Below, piece by piece: positions 44,110-56,032 of a DNA stretch of 64,000 bases. The position numbers were made by a program, and so were the translations under genes. Every line of letters begins with the position of its first letter. Position 1 is the stretch's first letter. Source of the DNA: Gnetum montanum (lineage: Eukaryota > Streptophyta > Gnetopsida > Gnetales > Gnetaceae); NCBI GenBank assembly GCA_015680685.1, contig MNCI01029439.1:130425-194424 (forward strand). Reading direction: 5' to 3'. The notes below the pieces were generated by a model, which did no database searches, had not been told where the DNA came from, and worked only from the letters and a program-made list of their open reading frames with translations.

Positions 44110-46510
44110 ATCACTTTTCCTTATATTTAACTTCTCTTTTTTTTTTCCTTTCATTAAGCGTGAACCTAGTTTGCATATGGTGTGTTGTTGAACAATATTA
44201 AGCAAATTAGAATAACTAGTGTCAAGATCCATACCTTGTAGTTGTTGAGTAGTAAATTCATATAGATGATGCAACATATTTATTTGTATAGCCTACATGA
44301 AAAAACAAAATGAAAAAACAAGTTAATGAAAAAAATAATTCTTGCATCTTCCTAGCAATATTAGCAAAAGAAATTTTGCAAGTACATAAAGAAATTCAAA
44401 TAGGATAGTATTACTATGGTTGGTAGAGCTGCTTATAGTTACCTTGAGGTAAGGTAACCTTCTAGATAATTTCCTTTTGGTGAATTTTGGATTTAAGGCA
44501 TGAAACATAAATCCCTTAATATGCTAATATTGACATACATTAGATCCTTCATCATCTGAATTAGAGTTGGTAGCCTCTTCTATTGCTATTGCTTTTTCCT
44601 TTGACTAGTAGTAGTCCTTTCTTGCATCTTTTTTTCTTCCTCCTATCATTGTCTCTAGCTCTACCTTACTTTGTCTTTTCCTTCATAGTTTTCAATATTG
44701 TTTGAAAGTTTTCATCAATTGAGTCTCATAATTTGTCAACCTTTGTGTTGAAATTTCAATTACTGACTTTTGGACTGGCAAGGTTTTTCTTTGAACCACC
44801 TCTTCTAATGATGCCTATTTTTTTTGTTCATAGACATGAATCTCCTTTTTATGGAGAAAGGAATCTCTATTATATTCCTTAACACACTCTCTTTTTTAAT
44901 TCTCATTCCTTCTTTGCTACCTAATTAATCATCCTCTAAATTCGATGGGCTCTCATCTTTCAAAGTCTCCCTTGAGCATAGACTCCAAGAGTTTTTCTTA
45001 TCTTGCTTTGAGTCCATTTATAATGTGACACATTTATTCTCTTTAAGAGAAGCCATGGCCTAGGCATCTATGTAACAATGAGTAATACTTACATAGGGGT
45101 TCATTAAGGGACTTATGATTTCCTTAACTTCATCCTTAAATCTACTTCCTTAAATTGGATACTTTTGAGTACATTTGATGTTTGTCATTAAAATTTTCCA
45201 ACATTGTACTCCATCTTTTGATGGATTCTAGTTCTAAAGACCAAAACCAACTTTACGCTTCCTTGATGAGTGTCATAGGACATAATTTTAGCTTTTGCCA
45301 TTCATTCTCTACATTTTGCAAAACACAAGTGATGAGTGACGAGGTACCCCTACACTCAACCATACGAATACGAGCGTTCATGCACGATCTAGTCAAACTC
45401 CGTAAACGGGCTAGTTGTGGTGTCTAGATAGTTACATGTTGATCGCAGTTCGTTGTCTTCCCGCCTGAACTAGTATTTGCTTTGTCATGTATGGTTGAGT
45501 TCAGAGTGAGGCGTATGATGTGATCCTAAGCTAGTGCTACTCCTAGAGACAATGGAAAATAATCTTGATTAAACTAATAAGCAATAGGAAATGAAGTTTA
45601 AGGTAGCCTAAGTGCGATGAGCATCTATTCCTTAATCATCCGTACACATCTTGGACCTTGTGCACGACTACTACTAGGATTACCAAGTGTAGACCCTAGG
45701 TATGCTACTAGGTTACCAAGTAGTCACACTTAAATGCTCGTGATTAAGTTGTACTCATTCTACATTTAACAACAGGAATAGTAAATGATGGTAAAGAAAT
45801 ATTAACTAATAAAATAATAAATAACAATTAACAATAACAATTAAACAATTAAAACTAAGTGAATGTTGCAATGATGAAGTAATCTCGATCTTTATTGCCA
45901 ATCATGTGCATGTCCAATTACGTCACACTCGAATAAAGGTTCCGTACAATTACAAACATCACACTGCAAGCATGCACTTGAGAAAATATTCTAACTCCTA
46001 CGGAAACAAACTACAAGAGCTTCCCTACAATTAACCCAAAAGATGCCTAAGTGCGGTGGGTGCATGCTTATTTATAGCTAAAAATAGACTTTGCGTAAAC
46101 GAGGCCACGTCGACACATGGGTGGATGCATTGACGAGGCCGCGTCAACGCGACCGCGTATATGGGGCCCTGTATACGTAGCCTAGTTAACGTAGCCCTGA
46201 TATTGGGACCTATCAGACTAGGGCTCCAATACCAAGGCTTTGATAACTAGGCCTGATAGACCATGACTCATCAACAAGCATCATGAATGGCTTGTAAATT
46301 GGTGTTGTGGATCAACATTACAGCCTTTCTTGAACTTATGAATGTTATTCATGTTTAGTCGTTTGAATCAACTATTCCTCTAATGCCTAGTAGGAACGTA
46401 GACCACCTCCCTAATGTTAATTATACTGAAAGTAGCAAGCAAGAATTCATCATAATTATCTCTATTCTTATGGTCTTTGTTATGACCATGCCTCCTTCTA
46501 CGATACCTAC
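44110..46510 (-). pseudogene. Athila-like gag fragment J1, split by a solo LTR
   Basis: Reverse-strand gag in two blocks, 46274-46510 and 44110-45329, separated by the solo LTR 45330-46273. The first block reads the RH-rich region (RRYRRRRHGHNKDHKNRD, then LLAT) and the capsid start. The second reads decayed capsid, the K-rich C-terminal region and, at 44440-44515, ALNPKFTKR..SRRLPY, the counterpart of ALNPRLNRR..RLPYPQGN in element F. Many stops and shifts. A paralogous fragment (J2) lies at 53266-55187 and ends at the same 'ctagtttgcatatggtgtgttg' sequence. Confidence 0.7.
45330..46273 (-). repeat. Solo LTR with ACAAG target duplication
   Basis: 944 bp, TGATGAGTGACGAGG...ACTCATCA. ACAAG flanks both sides (45325-45329 and 46274-46278) and gag sequence continues across it, so this is a true solo LTR left by LTR-LTR recombination. 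The U3 (46085-46273) has an array of 'gaggcc.cgtcgac', 'gtagccctgatattg' and 'aggcctgatag' words rather than GATATCGC. Confidence 0.88.
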
Positions 46511-47035
46511 TATTTTCTAACCTTCAAAGCCTAAAGTCCTAAATCCTTGCATGCATTTTTGAAATCATATAAAGCTTTGAAACCTCATGCTATTTTTTAT
46601 TTGATGCATTTCCCCCACAAGTAATTATCCATATAAATGAGACCCAAATATTTAAAAGAATCGACTATTTGAAAGCTCTAAGTCATATGTTTGATTTTGG
46701 TGGGTAATGTTGTGTTATAAAGTTCTAATTGGACTATATTACAATTATTTTAGGTTCTAGCACCCAAAAGAGTTTACTATTTGCACATTGATACCTTCAA
46801 AATAGAAGTTATAATAAGCATTTCTTGTATTTCAAATCATCAATTTTGTTTTAATTACATTCACTTCAAGATCAAACGAAAGATCATAATTTTTGAAAAT
46901 ACATAACATATTTTGCATACCTTTTACAACAGTAGAGATTATTGCAGCTTCATCTATATATAAACGAAGATTCACTACTTGGATTTCAATTTTAATAATA
47001 TAACTATGATAAAACATTTCCATTTGCAAAGTTGC
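46511..47035 (-). pseudogene. LINE reverse-transcriptase fragment
   Basis: Reverse strand reads the palm end and thumb of a plant LINE RT. It has LRLYIDEAAIIS (the YADD active-site box decayed to YIDE) and VVKGMQNML-x-IFKNYDLSFDLEVNVIKTKLMI, the usual '..GL.VN..KTK.M' motif. A FYFEGINVQIVNSF segment matching the post-RT 'f.g..ie.v..fkYLG' pattern and, with shifts, GFKALYDFKNACKDLGL follow. Ends at about 46511 in the gag fragment. No endonuclease or poly(A) tail seen. Confidence 0.7.
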
Positions 47036-48590
47036 TTCACGACACTATGCCACTATGCGTTGTACTCTCTAGAATATTGGGATTGGATTTGGTGGGAAAA
47101 ATACCAATTCAATGTCAAGAAAGTTGATGGATCTCTCAGAAGAAGCAAAAAATTTCAAGTTGGAGGATCTTTCAAAAGCACGGAATTTCATGGTAGCACT
47201 TGTTAACAAACCCATTCACGAACTTACTCGTGATTCATCCTAACTCATGAGTGCTTGTTGGTACTCTATATATTGATATAATCTTGTATTGGATTCCCTG
47301 TATCTGTTGTTTGTTATAATGAGTGCTTGCTAGCTAGCCTGGCCCATTATGGGACATGCAAATTTGCTTTTATCATTTTTATTTTAAATTTTTTGAAAAA
47401 GGCTTCGAGAATTTTCAAATATAATCAAATAAGTCATCATGTAGAACAATTGCGGAGAAATTCTTGGTAGAACTTGCCTGTTAAAAAATTATATTCTGCA
47501 AGTGGAATCCACCTATGGCATTGAGCAAAATTTCGTTGTTTCTTTCACTCCACCCCTCACACGTTATTAACTTGCAGTCAACTTTAAAATCTTCATGTGT
47601 TATGATAATGTTGCTATTCCACTACACTCGATGCTTAGAACCATAGTAATCGTACTAGTTTCATGTTCTTAGAAGAATAGTCATATTGCTGTTGTGTTCA
47701 GGATGACGTTTGAACTTAAAATTGCATTTAGATTTGTGATGGTTGGGCCATTAAATTTTCAAGTGAGACTATGGGATGGATTGCCTCATCCACATTATTA
47801 TGATGAGAGGAAAGGAAATCCAATGGTTACCATGACCCATTTTCTTGTTATTCTTATATCATGAGGTTTGGTTATTGAAAGCAAAATGTGGAAATCAAAG
47901 AATGTGGGAAAGAAATTTAGGAAAAGGATAAAAAAAATAACAAAGATATATATGGTATTAAAACTTTCATGTACAAATTCTACTTTCAACCAAATTTATT
48001 TGTACTATGTTTTAAGCCATTGCAATTGAATGTGGAAATTACAAATCGAAGAGAATGAATCAAGTTACAGAGCCCCACATTTGTTATAAAACCTTATTCA
48101 TGAATGCATTCTTATTAATTTGTGCCATTTCATCATTACCACTATTGTTATCCAGTTAATTTAAAATGATTAACATTTCACTTGCTAGAAGAAAGTCATA
48201 GTCTTAACATCTGTTTAGTTACTCCATTTATCACACATCACTTTTAACTGCATCATTATCTTTATTGTTATCCTATCAACATAGGGTCAATTATTTAATA
48301 TAGAAAAGTTAAAATTAGAAAATTCTTTATTCCAATTGCCTTATACCCAGTTTTAACTTTGTTCTATATTACTTCATATATTATGTTATATTCAATTTGA
48401 TCATTATCATCTTTACTATTATCTTATGAATATAAAGTTAATCATTTCATGGTAGAAAAGTCAAGCATTATTAGTTCCTTCCATTACCTTATCCCCTACA
48501 ACATGTTTATCATTACTATAGTTGGGCATCTAATCAACTTAAAAAAGTCAAGTCATTAAACACAGCATCTATACTATAGTAAGTTTGGCA
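47036..48590. other. AT-rich intergenic DNA
   Basis: No gene supported. Three diverged direct repeats of about 120-150 bp start near 48130, 48251 and 48400, sharing 'catcatta.c.tta.tgttatc', then 'aatat.aa.gt.aattattt.a..tagaaaagtc'. The stretch 47040-47210 has somewhat gene-like composition but no long frame. Confidence 0.5.
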
Positions 48591-48599
48591 TGGATAGTT

Positions 48600-49357
48600 T
48601 TAGAAACGGAGCGCCAATAACATGTTGCGTTTTCCTCGGTGGAGCGTTTTACCCATTAAATGTAATTTCTTGAGGTATAAGGACCACTTTAAAGTTCGAT
48701 TATTAAAGTCGAGATCGGGATAAAAGCAGTTTTCAATTTTACTGGCAGTTATCTGTACGTGCACGTCGTGGCAGTTGAAGACACTGACCAAAGCAATTAA
48801 GACTTTAACGCGTTTTCTCTGTTCTAAGACTGAACGAGTTTTTGACCAAAATACTCTTCTACTGCTTCATCCCCACGGCAAATCTGAACCTCAGAAGTTT
48901 TCCAAACGAAATCTCAAACTTTAATTTATAATTGATAATACATCGTTTTCAGCTTCGTCACCGTATATGGCTACACCAGAGTTCCTACGGCAAATCGATA
49001 TGTCAATGGCAGTAGCATTCATCATAAAGCCCTGTTCAAAGCTTGGTTGAAGAAAATGCATGGCAGCATGGGTGCATGAAACTCTTGGGAATTTGCTTAA
49101 TACAATGAATTGGGAGTGGGTGTGGAAAAGACAAGCATAGGAACGCCGTGTGGGGTATACTATCCTTCATTTTCATAGTAATTTGGGTGAAAATCTTTTG
49201 GCATCGCTTGCAATCGATCATGTCGGAACGCGTTGAGGGTTCAAGAAAGTTCAAGGAACTTGCTTAACCAAATCGATTGGGATCGGGGGTGGAAATTGCC
49301 AACGCAATACCAGAAATCAAGTCAAGTCAAGTTCCTTGTAAGAATCAGGAATTTCTT
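48600..49357 (+). promoter_or_regulatory. RLP upstream region (promoter and 5' leader)
   Basis: Less AT-rich than its surroundings, and its first 300 bp are conserved in the inverted remnant at 43.9-44.1 kb, which supports function. It has a palindrome TACGTGCACGTCGTG (48755-48770) with an ACGT core of the plant bZIP/bHLH type and a TATA-like GGATAAAAG near 48717. An imperfect direct repeat ('cttgcttaa..caa...attggga' near 49093 and 49260) lies in the probable leader. The transcription start is not determined. Confidence 0.5.
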
Positions 49358-52336
49358 ATGTGTATGGCNNNNNNNNNNNNNNNNNNNNNNNNNNNNNNNN
49401 NNNNNNNNNNNNNNNNNNNNNNNNNNNNNNNNNNNNNNNNNNNNNNNNNNNNNNNNNNNNNNNNNNNNNNNNNNNNNNNNNNNNNNNNNNNNNNNNNNNN
49501 NNNNNNNNNNNNNNNNNNNNNNNNNNNNNNNNNNNNNNNNNNNNNNNNNNNNNNNNNNNNNNNNNNNNNNNNNNNNNNNNNNNNNNNNNNNNNNNNNNNN
49601 NNNNNNNNNNNNNNNNNNNNNNNNNNNNNNNNNNNNNNNNNNNNNNNNNNNNNNNNNNNNNNNNNNNNNNNNNNNNNNNNNNNNNNNNNNNNNNNNNNNN
49701 NNNNNNNNNNNNNNNNNNNNNNNNNNNNNNNNNNNNNNNNNNNNNNNNNNNNNNNNNNNNNNNNNNNNNNNNNNNNNNNNNNNNNNNNNNNNNNNNNNNN
49801 NNNNNNNNNNNNNNNNNNNNNNNNNNNNNNNNNNNNNNNNNNNNNNNNNNNNNNNNNNNNNNNNNNNNNTTTAATCCGTGGTTTGTATTCTCATTTTCTA
49901 TTTTCATGGATACCTTGTACATGCTACTGAAAGATTATTCTTCTTCTTTGGATTGCAGGTTCCATACCTCTAGAGATTGGTCACATGCAACACCTACAAA
50001 TGCTGAATCTCTCTGATAACCAATTACTTGGCAAGATTCCTCTCTCCATCTTCAATTTATCAGCTTTGTGTAGCTTAAATTTAGGTGGGAATGAACTTTC
50101 TGGTGCAATTCCCACCAGAATTGGTGAACTGAAGCATCTTCAAGAACTCCTGTTATCCGAGAATGAATTCCAGGGACCCGTTCCCTTGTCATTAATTAAT
50201 TGTTCATCACTTGAGGAGCTGGACCTGAGCGAAAATGCATTGAATGGCTCTGTGCCGGCATGGCTGTCAAGTCTCACTGAACTCCAAGAATTATATCTTG
50301 GAGTCAGTGAATATGGAGAATCCGGAGTAAGTAGCAGTGGGCTGGAGGGACCCATACCTTGGCAGTGGGGAAACTTGTCAAAGCTTACTGACCTGTACCT
50401 TGCAGGAAATCAGATAAGTGGCTGCATTCCATCCGAATTGGAAAACTTGTCAAAGCTTACTAGGCTGTACATTGCAGGAAATCAGATAAGTGGCTGCATT
50501 CCATCCGAATTGGGAAACTTGTCAAAGCTTACTGACCTGTACCTTGCAGGAAATCAGATAAGTGGCTGCATTCCATCCGAATTCGGCAATTTGAAGCAGC
50601 TGTGGTCCCTCATTCTGTGGACAATGGAACGGCGTAGCTCATGCAGTTTTCCACAGCAGTTGGGGAACTTGTCACAGTTGAGAGTGCTGCGCTTAAAAGG
50701 TGGAATAATTTCGGGCGCTATACCTCCCCAGATTAAAAGCCTCAAAAATCTAAGTCATCTTCAGTTGCAGGGAAGTAATCTTAGGGGATCAATGCCACAA
50801 GAGCTGTGCGGGCTGACAGGCCTGTGGAAGCTTAATTTGATGGGCAAATTTGAGGGCCACATACCCAAATGCTTTGCAGGCATGTGGACTCTGTTCTCAC
50901 TGGTCTTGGTGGGAGATGGTTTGCGAGGAGAAATCCCCATTAATATTTGGAGGATTCCATCTCTTCAAACTTTGTATATATCAGCGGCAAACACAACGGG
51001 AGTGTTACCCCCAGAGATGTGTCGTATGAGGGATTTGTCGTATTTGAAAGTGAATGCTCATCTCAGAGGCCACATACCGGAATGCATTGGGGAGATGGAA
51101 CGGTTATTTATTCTGGATTTGGCTGGCAGTGGATTAAATGGTTCAATTCCAAAAGGAATGGGGATGCTCAGCATATTGCAATATTTAGATGTATCGGGAA
51201 ACAGACTGTCTGGAAAACTTCCCCAAAGTTTAAGCGGTTGCAGTAAACTGCGATATCTAGATGTGTCCCAAAATAGGCTATCTGGAAAACTTCCCCGGAA
51301 TTTGAGCAATTGCGTCCAGCTGGATACCCTGATGGTTTCGGATAATAGTTTCAGCGGAGAGGTATCTGTGATTTTCCCATCTTCTTTAAGGATTTTGTCT
51401 GCTTATTCTAATGCATTTTCGGGCTCACTGTCCAAATCCTTTGCTGGTTGCAAGGACCTGATTTGGCTGGATTTCAGAAAAAACAGGTTAACTGGTCCCC
51501 TTCCAGAATATTTAAGAGATATGGCAATGCTCAGGACCTTGAATCTAGGTTCAAATCAATTAGAAGGAGAGATTCCAGAATGGATGGTGAATTTGTCTAA
51601 GTTGCAGGTCCTCGATTTGTCCAGCAACCGTTTTCATGGCCATATTCCGTTGCATCTGGAGAAGCTGAAAGGATTCGGCAACGTGTGGAATGACAAGAGA
51701 CCTTCTGAATCAATGGAGTTACTTTTCGAGTTAGAGCGCGATAGTGTGAAAATGATTTTTTGGCAGAAGGGGCTAGAACTTACAAATCAATACATGATAT
51801 CATACAACAATTTGATAGACTTGTCATGTAATAATCTCACAGGCAACATTCCAAACGGCATTGGTGAATTGGGTAAATTAAGGTTGCTTAATTTATCTCA
51901 CAACATGTTGAGTGGCCATATACCAGATAGCATAGGAAAGTTGGTAACGTTAGAACAAATTGATTTGAGTTCAAATAGCTTGACTGGTGCAATTCCTAAG
52001 CAGCTAAGTTCCATAGCATATTTGGAGGTTTTCAATGTTTCAAATAATCACCTCTGTGGTGAAATCCCTTGGTCTACCCAGTTTACTACATTTGATGACA
52101 GTGCATTTGCTGGGAATGATTGTTTATGTAGAGTTTTTCCTCATAATGATTGTCAAAAAGTTGCAGGAAAGCAAAGTATACAACCTACTAATTCAAAGGA
52201 TTGGTGGGATTGGGTAGAAGATCATGTATCATTGATAGCATTTGGATTAGGTTTTGGTTTATCCTATGGAACAACCATAGCACTGTATTGTCATTGGGAT
52301 GCTTTTCCTCGCTACTGTGCTACTTATTGCTTTTAG
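49358..52336 (+). CDS. Leucine-rich-repeat receptor-like protein (RLP), partly in assembly gap
   Basis: Cell-surface receptor without a kinase, of the family that senses pathogen or developmental ligands with SOBIR1/BAK1-type partners (family knowledge). The start ATG at 49358 (MCMA...) is inferred from the paralog remnant; the gap 49369-49869 hides the signal peptide, N-terminal LRR cap and an intron start. A splice acceptor TTGGATTGCAG ends at 49958, and exon 2 (49959-52336) is open to TAG, about 791 codons. It encodes about 23 LRRs of 24 residues (LxxLxLxxNxLxGxIPxxL), an island region (about 51665-51810, with NVWNDKRPSES), four more LRRs and a cysteine cap (NHLCGEIPWSTQF...CLC...C). An acidic stretch (DWWDWVEDH), one membrane span (about 52231-52299, GLGFG with a GxxxG-type motif) and a 12-residue tail follow. 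It shows no frameshift, so it is probably functional. Confidence 0.88.
49369..49869. other. Assembly gap (501 N)
   Basis: Unknown sequence inside the RLP gene. Frames drawn through it are meaningless. The true length may differ. Confidence 0.95.
50372..50587 (+). repeat. Triplicated 72-bp LRR unit in the RLP gene
   Basis: Three units start at 50372, 50444 and 50516 and code for NLSKLT(D/R)LY(L/I)AGNQISGCIPSE plus two to three variable residues. They differ by only a few bases, far less than the other LRRs differ from one another, so the duplication is recent. Frame is kept exactly. Confidence 0.95.
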
Positions 52337-53265
52337 ATTGTTGTGTTATTGGGGTTCATGTTATTTTTGCTCTACTTGTTACTCTTTGAAGTATGTTCTT
52401 TCCTAATGTAAAAGCTTAATAGTAGATGATAGCATCTTTTTCTGTAAGCAAGCAAGAAATGGTATTATTTATAGATTGTAGATCTTAAATAAGCTTATAA
52501 AATATAAAAGGTCAAAATTTACCTTGAACATAGTGTAATAGGTGAAAGAAAATAGGTTTCTTATGATTTTCTCTCTTTTTTTATCAATATCGTGAGAGAG
52601 TTCATTGCAAGTGGATACAATGTTGATCTGTGATTTAAATGCAAAAAGGTTTTTACAATTTGCTGGTCAAAAATGGTTTTATTGACGTTATTTGATGTAA
52701 TTTCTCAATTTATTTTTCATCTTTCATAACATCACTGTGTAAAAGTCTAATTGCAATAACAACGTGGACAAGGTAACAAGTTTGATAAAAACTAAATTAT
52801 TCTTACATCCTCTCTTCCTTTATCCCTTTTCCATTTTCTTTGCACCGTATCAATCAAGGTGCCTTTGTACTATTATTAATGTTGAAGATTCATGGTTAGG
52901 ATAAGGACCATGCCATGTAAAGCTCATGATTTGACATAGCAAGTTGAAAATTGATATTTATCCTTCATGTCTAAAGCAACATCATGTTATGAAAATTAAT
53001 TCTTGACCTATTTCTTCAAGAATAGAGATGATTTCATTATTATTTTTTGGATCTCTAGAAAGGCTCAATTCTCGAGATAATGGCCAAGGAAGATTGTACC
53101 TAGAAATAAAAGAAAGGAAAGATCAATCTCCAAAGACTTTTTATACAAAGATATAGTCAAGTTTCCTTGTTCATACAAAATAATAAAACAATGAGGAAAC
53201 ATTAAGGGAATAATAATTAGATACAAACTACAAACTTTTCTTCCATTACATTTTCTTGAAAATAC
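52337..53265. other. RLP 3' flank and AT-rich intergenic DNA
   Basis: Possible 3' UTR with polyadenylation-like signals (AATGTAAAAG near 52404, AAATAAG near 52487). Nothing else recognised. Confidence 0.5.
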
Positions 53266-53313
53266 ACCTAGTTTGCATATGGTGTGTTGTTTAACAACAT
53301 TAAGGAAATCAAT

Positions 53314-54201
53314 TGATGAGTCATGAATTTGCTAATGGCCGCGATATCGCATCCACGATAACGCACCCACGATATTGCACTCGCAATATCGCATCCACGG
53401 TATCACAGCCAACGCGATATCGTAGCCCAACCCGCGATATCACAGCCCAACCCGCAATATCGCAACTTGTCTCCTCATTATAAATAAGAGGTAGACAAAT
53501 GAGTTATAGATCATTAGTTAGTCAGTTTTAGTTTAAGCATTTTAATTTCTTTCTCTCCCTTTTTCTCTCAGTGTGTGCCCGCAATGTGGTGATCGTAATT
53601 GTACAACATCCTTTATTCGAGTGTGATGTACTTGGACATGCACATGACTGGAAATAAAGATCGAGATTACTTCATCATTACAGCATTCACTTAGTTTAAT
53701 CATTTAATTAATTGTTATTTACTGCTTTCCTAGTTGATATCTTCTCACCCTTATCTCATGTTAAAACGCAGAATGAGTACGACTTGATTACGAGCATTTA
53801 AGTGTGACTACTTGGTAACCTAGTAGCGTACCTAGGATCTGCGCTTGGTAATCCCAATAGTAGTCATGCACGAAGTCCAAGATGTGTACGAATAATCAAG
53901 GAACAGATGCTCATCGCACTTAGGCTAGATTAGACTCTCTCACCCTTCTCTCCTAGCTTAGTTAATATTACTTTCCATTGCCTTCATGAGTAGCATTAGA
54001 TTAGAAACACATCATACACCTCACTCTGGACTAAATCATACGTGACAAAGATAATACTAGTCTAGGTAGGAAGACAACGAACTGTGACCTAAGGTTAATT
54101 GTCTAGATGCCACAACTAGTCTGTCTGCGGAGTTCGACTGGATCGTGCGTGTAACGTTCGTATTCGTATGGTTGAGTGTAGGGGTACCTCGCCACTCATC
54201 A
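53314..54201 (+). repeat. Solo LTR
   Basis: 888 bp, TGATGAGTCATG...CCACTCATCA. Flanks TCAAT (53309-53313) and TCAAA (54202-54206) match at four of five positions, and gag sequence continues across it. No PBS or polypurine tract adjoins, so it is a solo LTR. Confidence 0.82.
53330..53487 (+). promoter_or_regulatory. U3 GATATC array and TATA box of solo LTR
   Basis: At least eight (G/C)CGATATCGCA, GCAATATCGCA or CGATAACGCA words spaced 12-18 bp with CCAC or CCCAACCCG spacers (53336-53465). TTATAAATA follows at 53478-53486. This is the clearest regular form of the array. Confidence 0.7.
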
Positions 54202-55187
54202 TCAAAATAACTAGTTTCGATGTCTATGCCTTCTAGATGTTGAGTAGTAAATTTATATGGATGTTACAACATATTTATTCATAAAGCCTATGTAAAGTCA
54301 ATGGAAAAACTAATTCTAGCATCTTCTCAACAATTTTAGTCAAAAATTTTTGCAAGCATATAAAGAAATGCAAATAGGATAGTATTTTTATGATTGGTAG
54401 GGCTACCTATATTTTCCTTAAGGATAAGGCAATCTCTTGGGTGCTTGCCTTTTGGTGAATTTTGAGTTTAAAGCATAAATCCAAACTCCTAAAGGTGTGA
54501 TAGAACTGGACAATATCCATTGGGATGCTCATATTGACACACATCACATTCTTATCATTTAAATTGTAATCTGCAACCTCTTCTATTGTAGCTATTTTTT
54601 CTTGGTAGTAGTAGTCCTTCCCTAGATTTTTTTTCTTTCTTTTATTCTTGTCTCTAGCTCTACCTTGATATGGTTTTTCCTCTATAATTTTCAATGCTTT
54701 TTAAAACTTCTCATCAATTAAGTCCTACATTTTGTCAACCTTTACCAAAATTTCAATTACTGGCTTTTAGATTACCAAGGTTTTTCTCTGAACCACCTCT
54801 TCTAATGGTGCCTCATCTTCTAGTTCACAAAATGAACCTCCATTTTAGGGAGAAAAATATCTCTATTGTACTTCTCAGAGCTCTCTCTTTTTTTTAGTTC
54901 TCAATCCTCTTTTGATACCTAATCAATCAATCTCTAAATTTGATGGGCTTTTATCTTTGAAAGTCTCCATTGAGTATAGACTCCAAGAGTTTCCTTTGTC
55001 TTGTTTAAGAGTCCATCTATAATATGTTGTAGTTGTTTCCTCTGAGAGAAGTAAGAACCTAGGCACTGGTGCAATAGTGAGTAATACCTACTTAGGGTTG
55101 CATCAAGGGACTTATGATTTTCTTGCCTCCATCCTTGAATCTACTTCCTTAAATTAAACACCCTAGAGTACCTTTGATATTTCTCAT

Positions 55188-56032
55188 TGAGGAGTAGCAA
55201 GGTACCCCTATGCCCGACCATACAAATCACTAAGGTGTTACACTCAATCCCATCAAATTCTGTGGACCTTGAGTTATCTAGTGCACTAGCTTTTCTAGGA
55301 AGTGAAATCGGCATTGAGAACATTCATTGTCTTCCCAACTACACCTATGAGGTTCAAGGGTATGGTTTAAGTATAATTGAGATATATTATTTTTATCGTT
55401 TTTATGTTTTATAGATGTAATCGCCTACAATAAGACTGAAGATTAGCGTAACTTAAAATCTAGCTTGTTTACTGCCTATCTAGCCTAACACAAGTAATCG
55501 CCCCACTTTCCTAAACACATGCTAAACACATATAGCACTACTGGGCTACCAAATGTTAAGCATTGCTAGGTTACCAAGTACTATATGAATGCTTAAAGTG
55601 GTCATGATCATGTTCATTAACAATTGAAAATAAATTACTTAACTCAAATGCATTAAAGTAAAGAGTAAGAAACTAAAATGCATTAAAGAAAATATTAATC
55701 TATTCTTGGTGCTGTAAGGATTGTCAAAAGAGTTTGTTTTATTTCCATCACATTGCTATGCTCAAGTACATCAGTGCTTGAACAAAGAACCATACACACT
55801 TGGACTTCTTTTACGGGTACTCAGAAAATATTCTAACTGTAGAGAGAAGAAATAGCAAGAGCTTCGATACTCTGAATGAAAACTAAATCCAAAAAAACTA
55901 TGCAAAACTGAATCCTAGGCGCAGTATTTATAGAATTAGGGTATATACCTCGATGTTGCGTACGTGATGTCGCAACTGGACCTTGACGTCGAGCGCACGA
56001 TGTCACAGCCGATGCCAAAAACGTGTTCATCA
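55188..56032 (-). repeat. Element H 3' LTR
   Basis: 845 bp, TGAGGAGTAGCAAGGTACC...GTGTTCATCA. The U3 words are GATGT(C/T)GC with 'gtacgtgatgtcg' and 'gacgtcgagcg' rather than GATATC. Reverse TATA (GTATTTATAG) near 55922-55931. Confidence 0.8.

Larger units (their letters stand above)
53266..55187 (-). pseudogene. Athila-like gag fragment J2, split by a solo LTR
   Basis: Reverse strand. 54202-55187 and 53266-53313 are parts of one gag fragment broken by the solo LTR 53314-54201. It reads the capsid end (LNEKYQRYSRVFNLRK near 55141-55190) and a K-rich C-terminal region (KNKRKKKN, then Y-K). It corresponds to J1 (44110-45329), including the same 3' end sequence. Cut on the right by the 3' LTR of element H at 55188. 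Confidence 0.65.

Noticed and set aside
47040-47210. Possible C-terminal exon of a host gene
   Set aside because: Only a short frame with no recognisable motif, no splice context and no partner exon.
49233-50016. Frames of about 200 codons running through the N gap
   Set aside because: They consist almost entirely of unknown residues.
50140-51309. Reverse and second-frame ORFs within the RLP gene
   Set aside because: Shadows of the leucine-rich-repeat coding sequence.
53330-53470. Regularly spaced short palindromes resembling a CRISPR array
   Set aside because: Spacers are short, similar to one another and lie in an LTR U3 of a plant retrotransposon; unit length varies and no cas genes exist.
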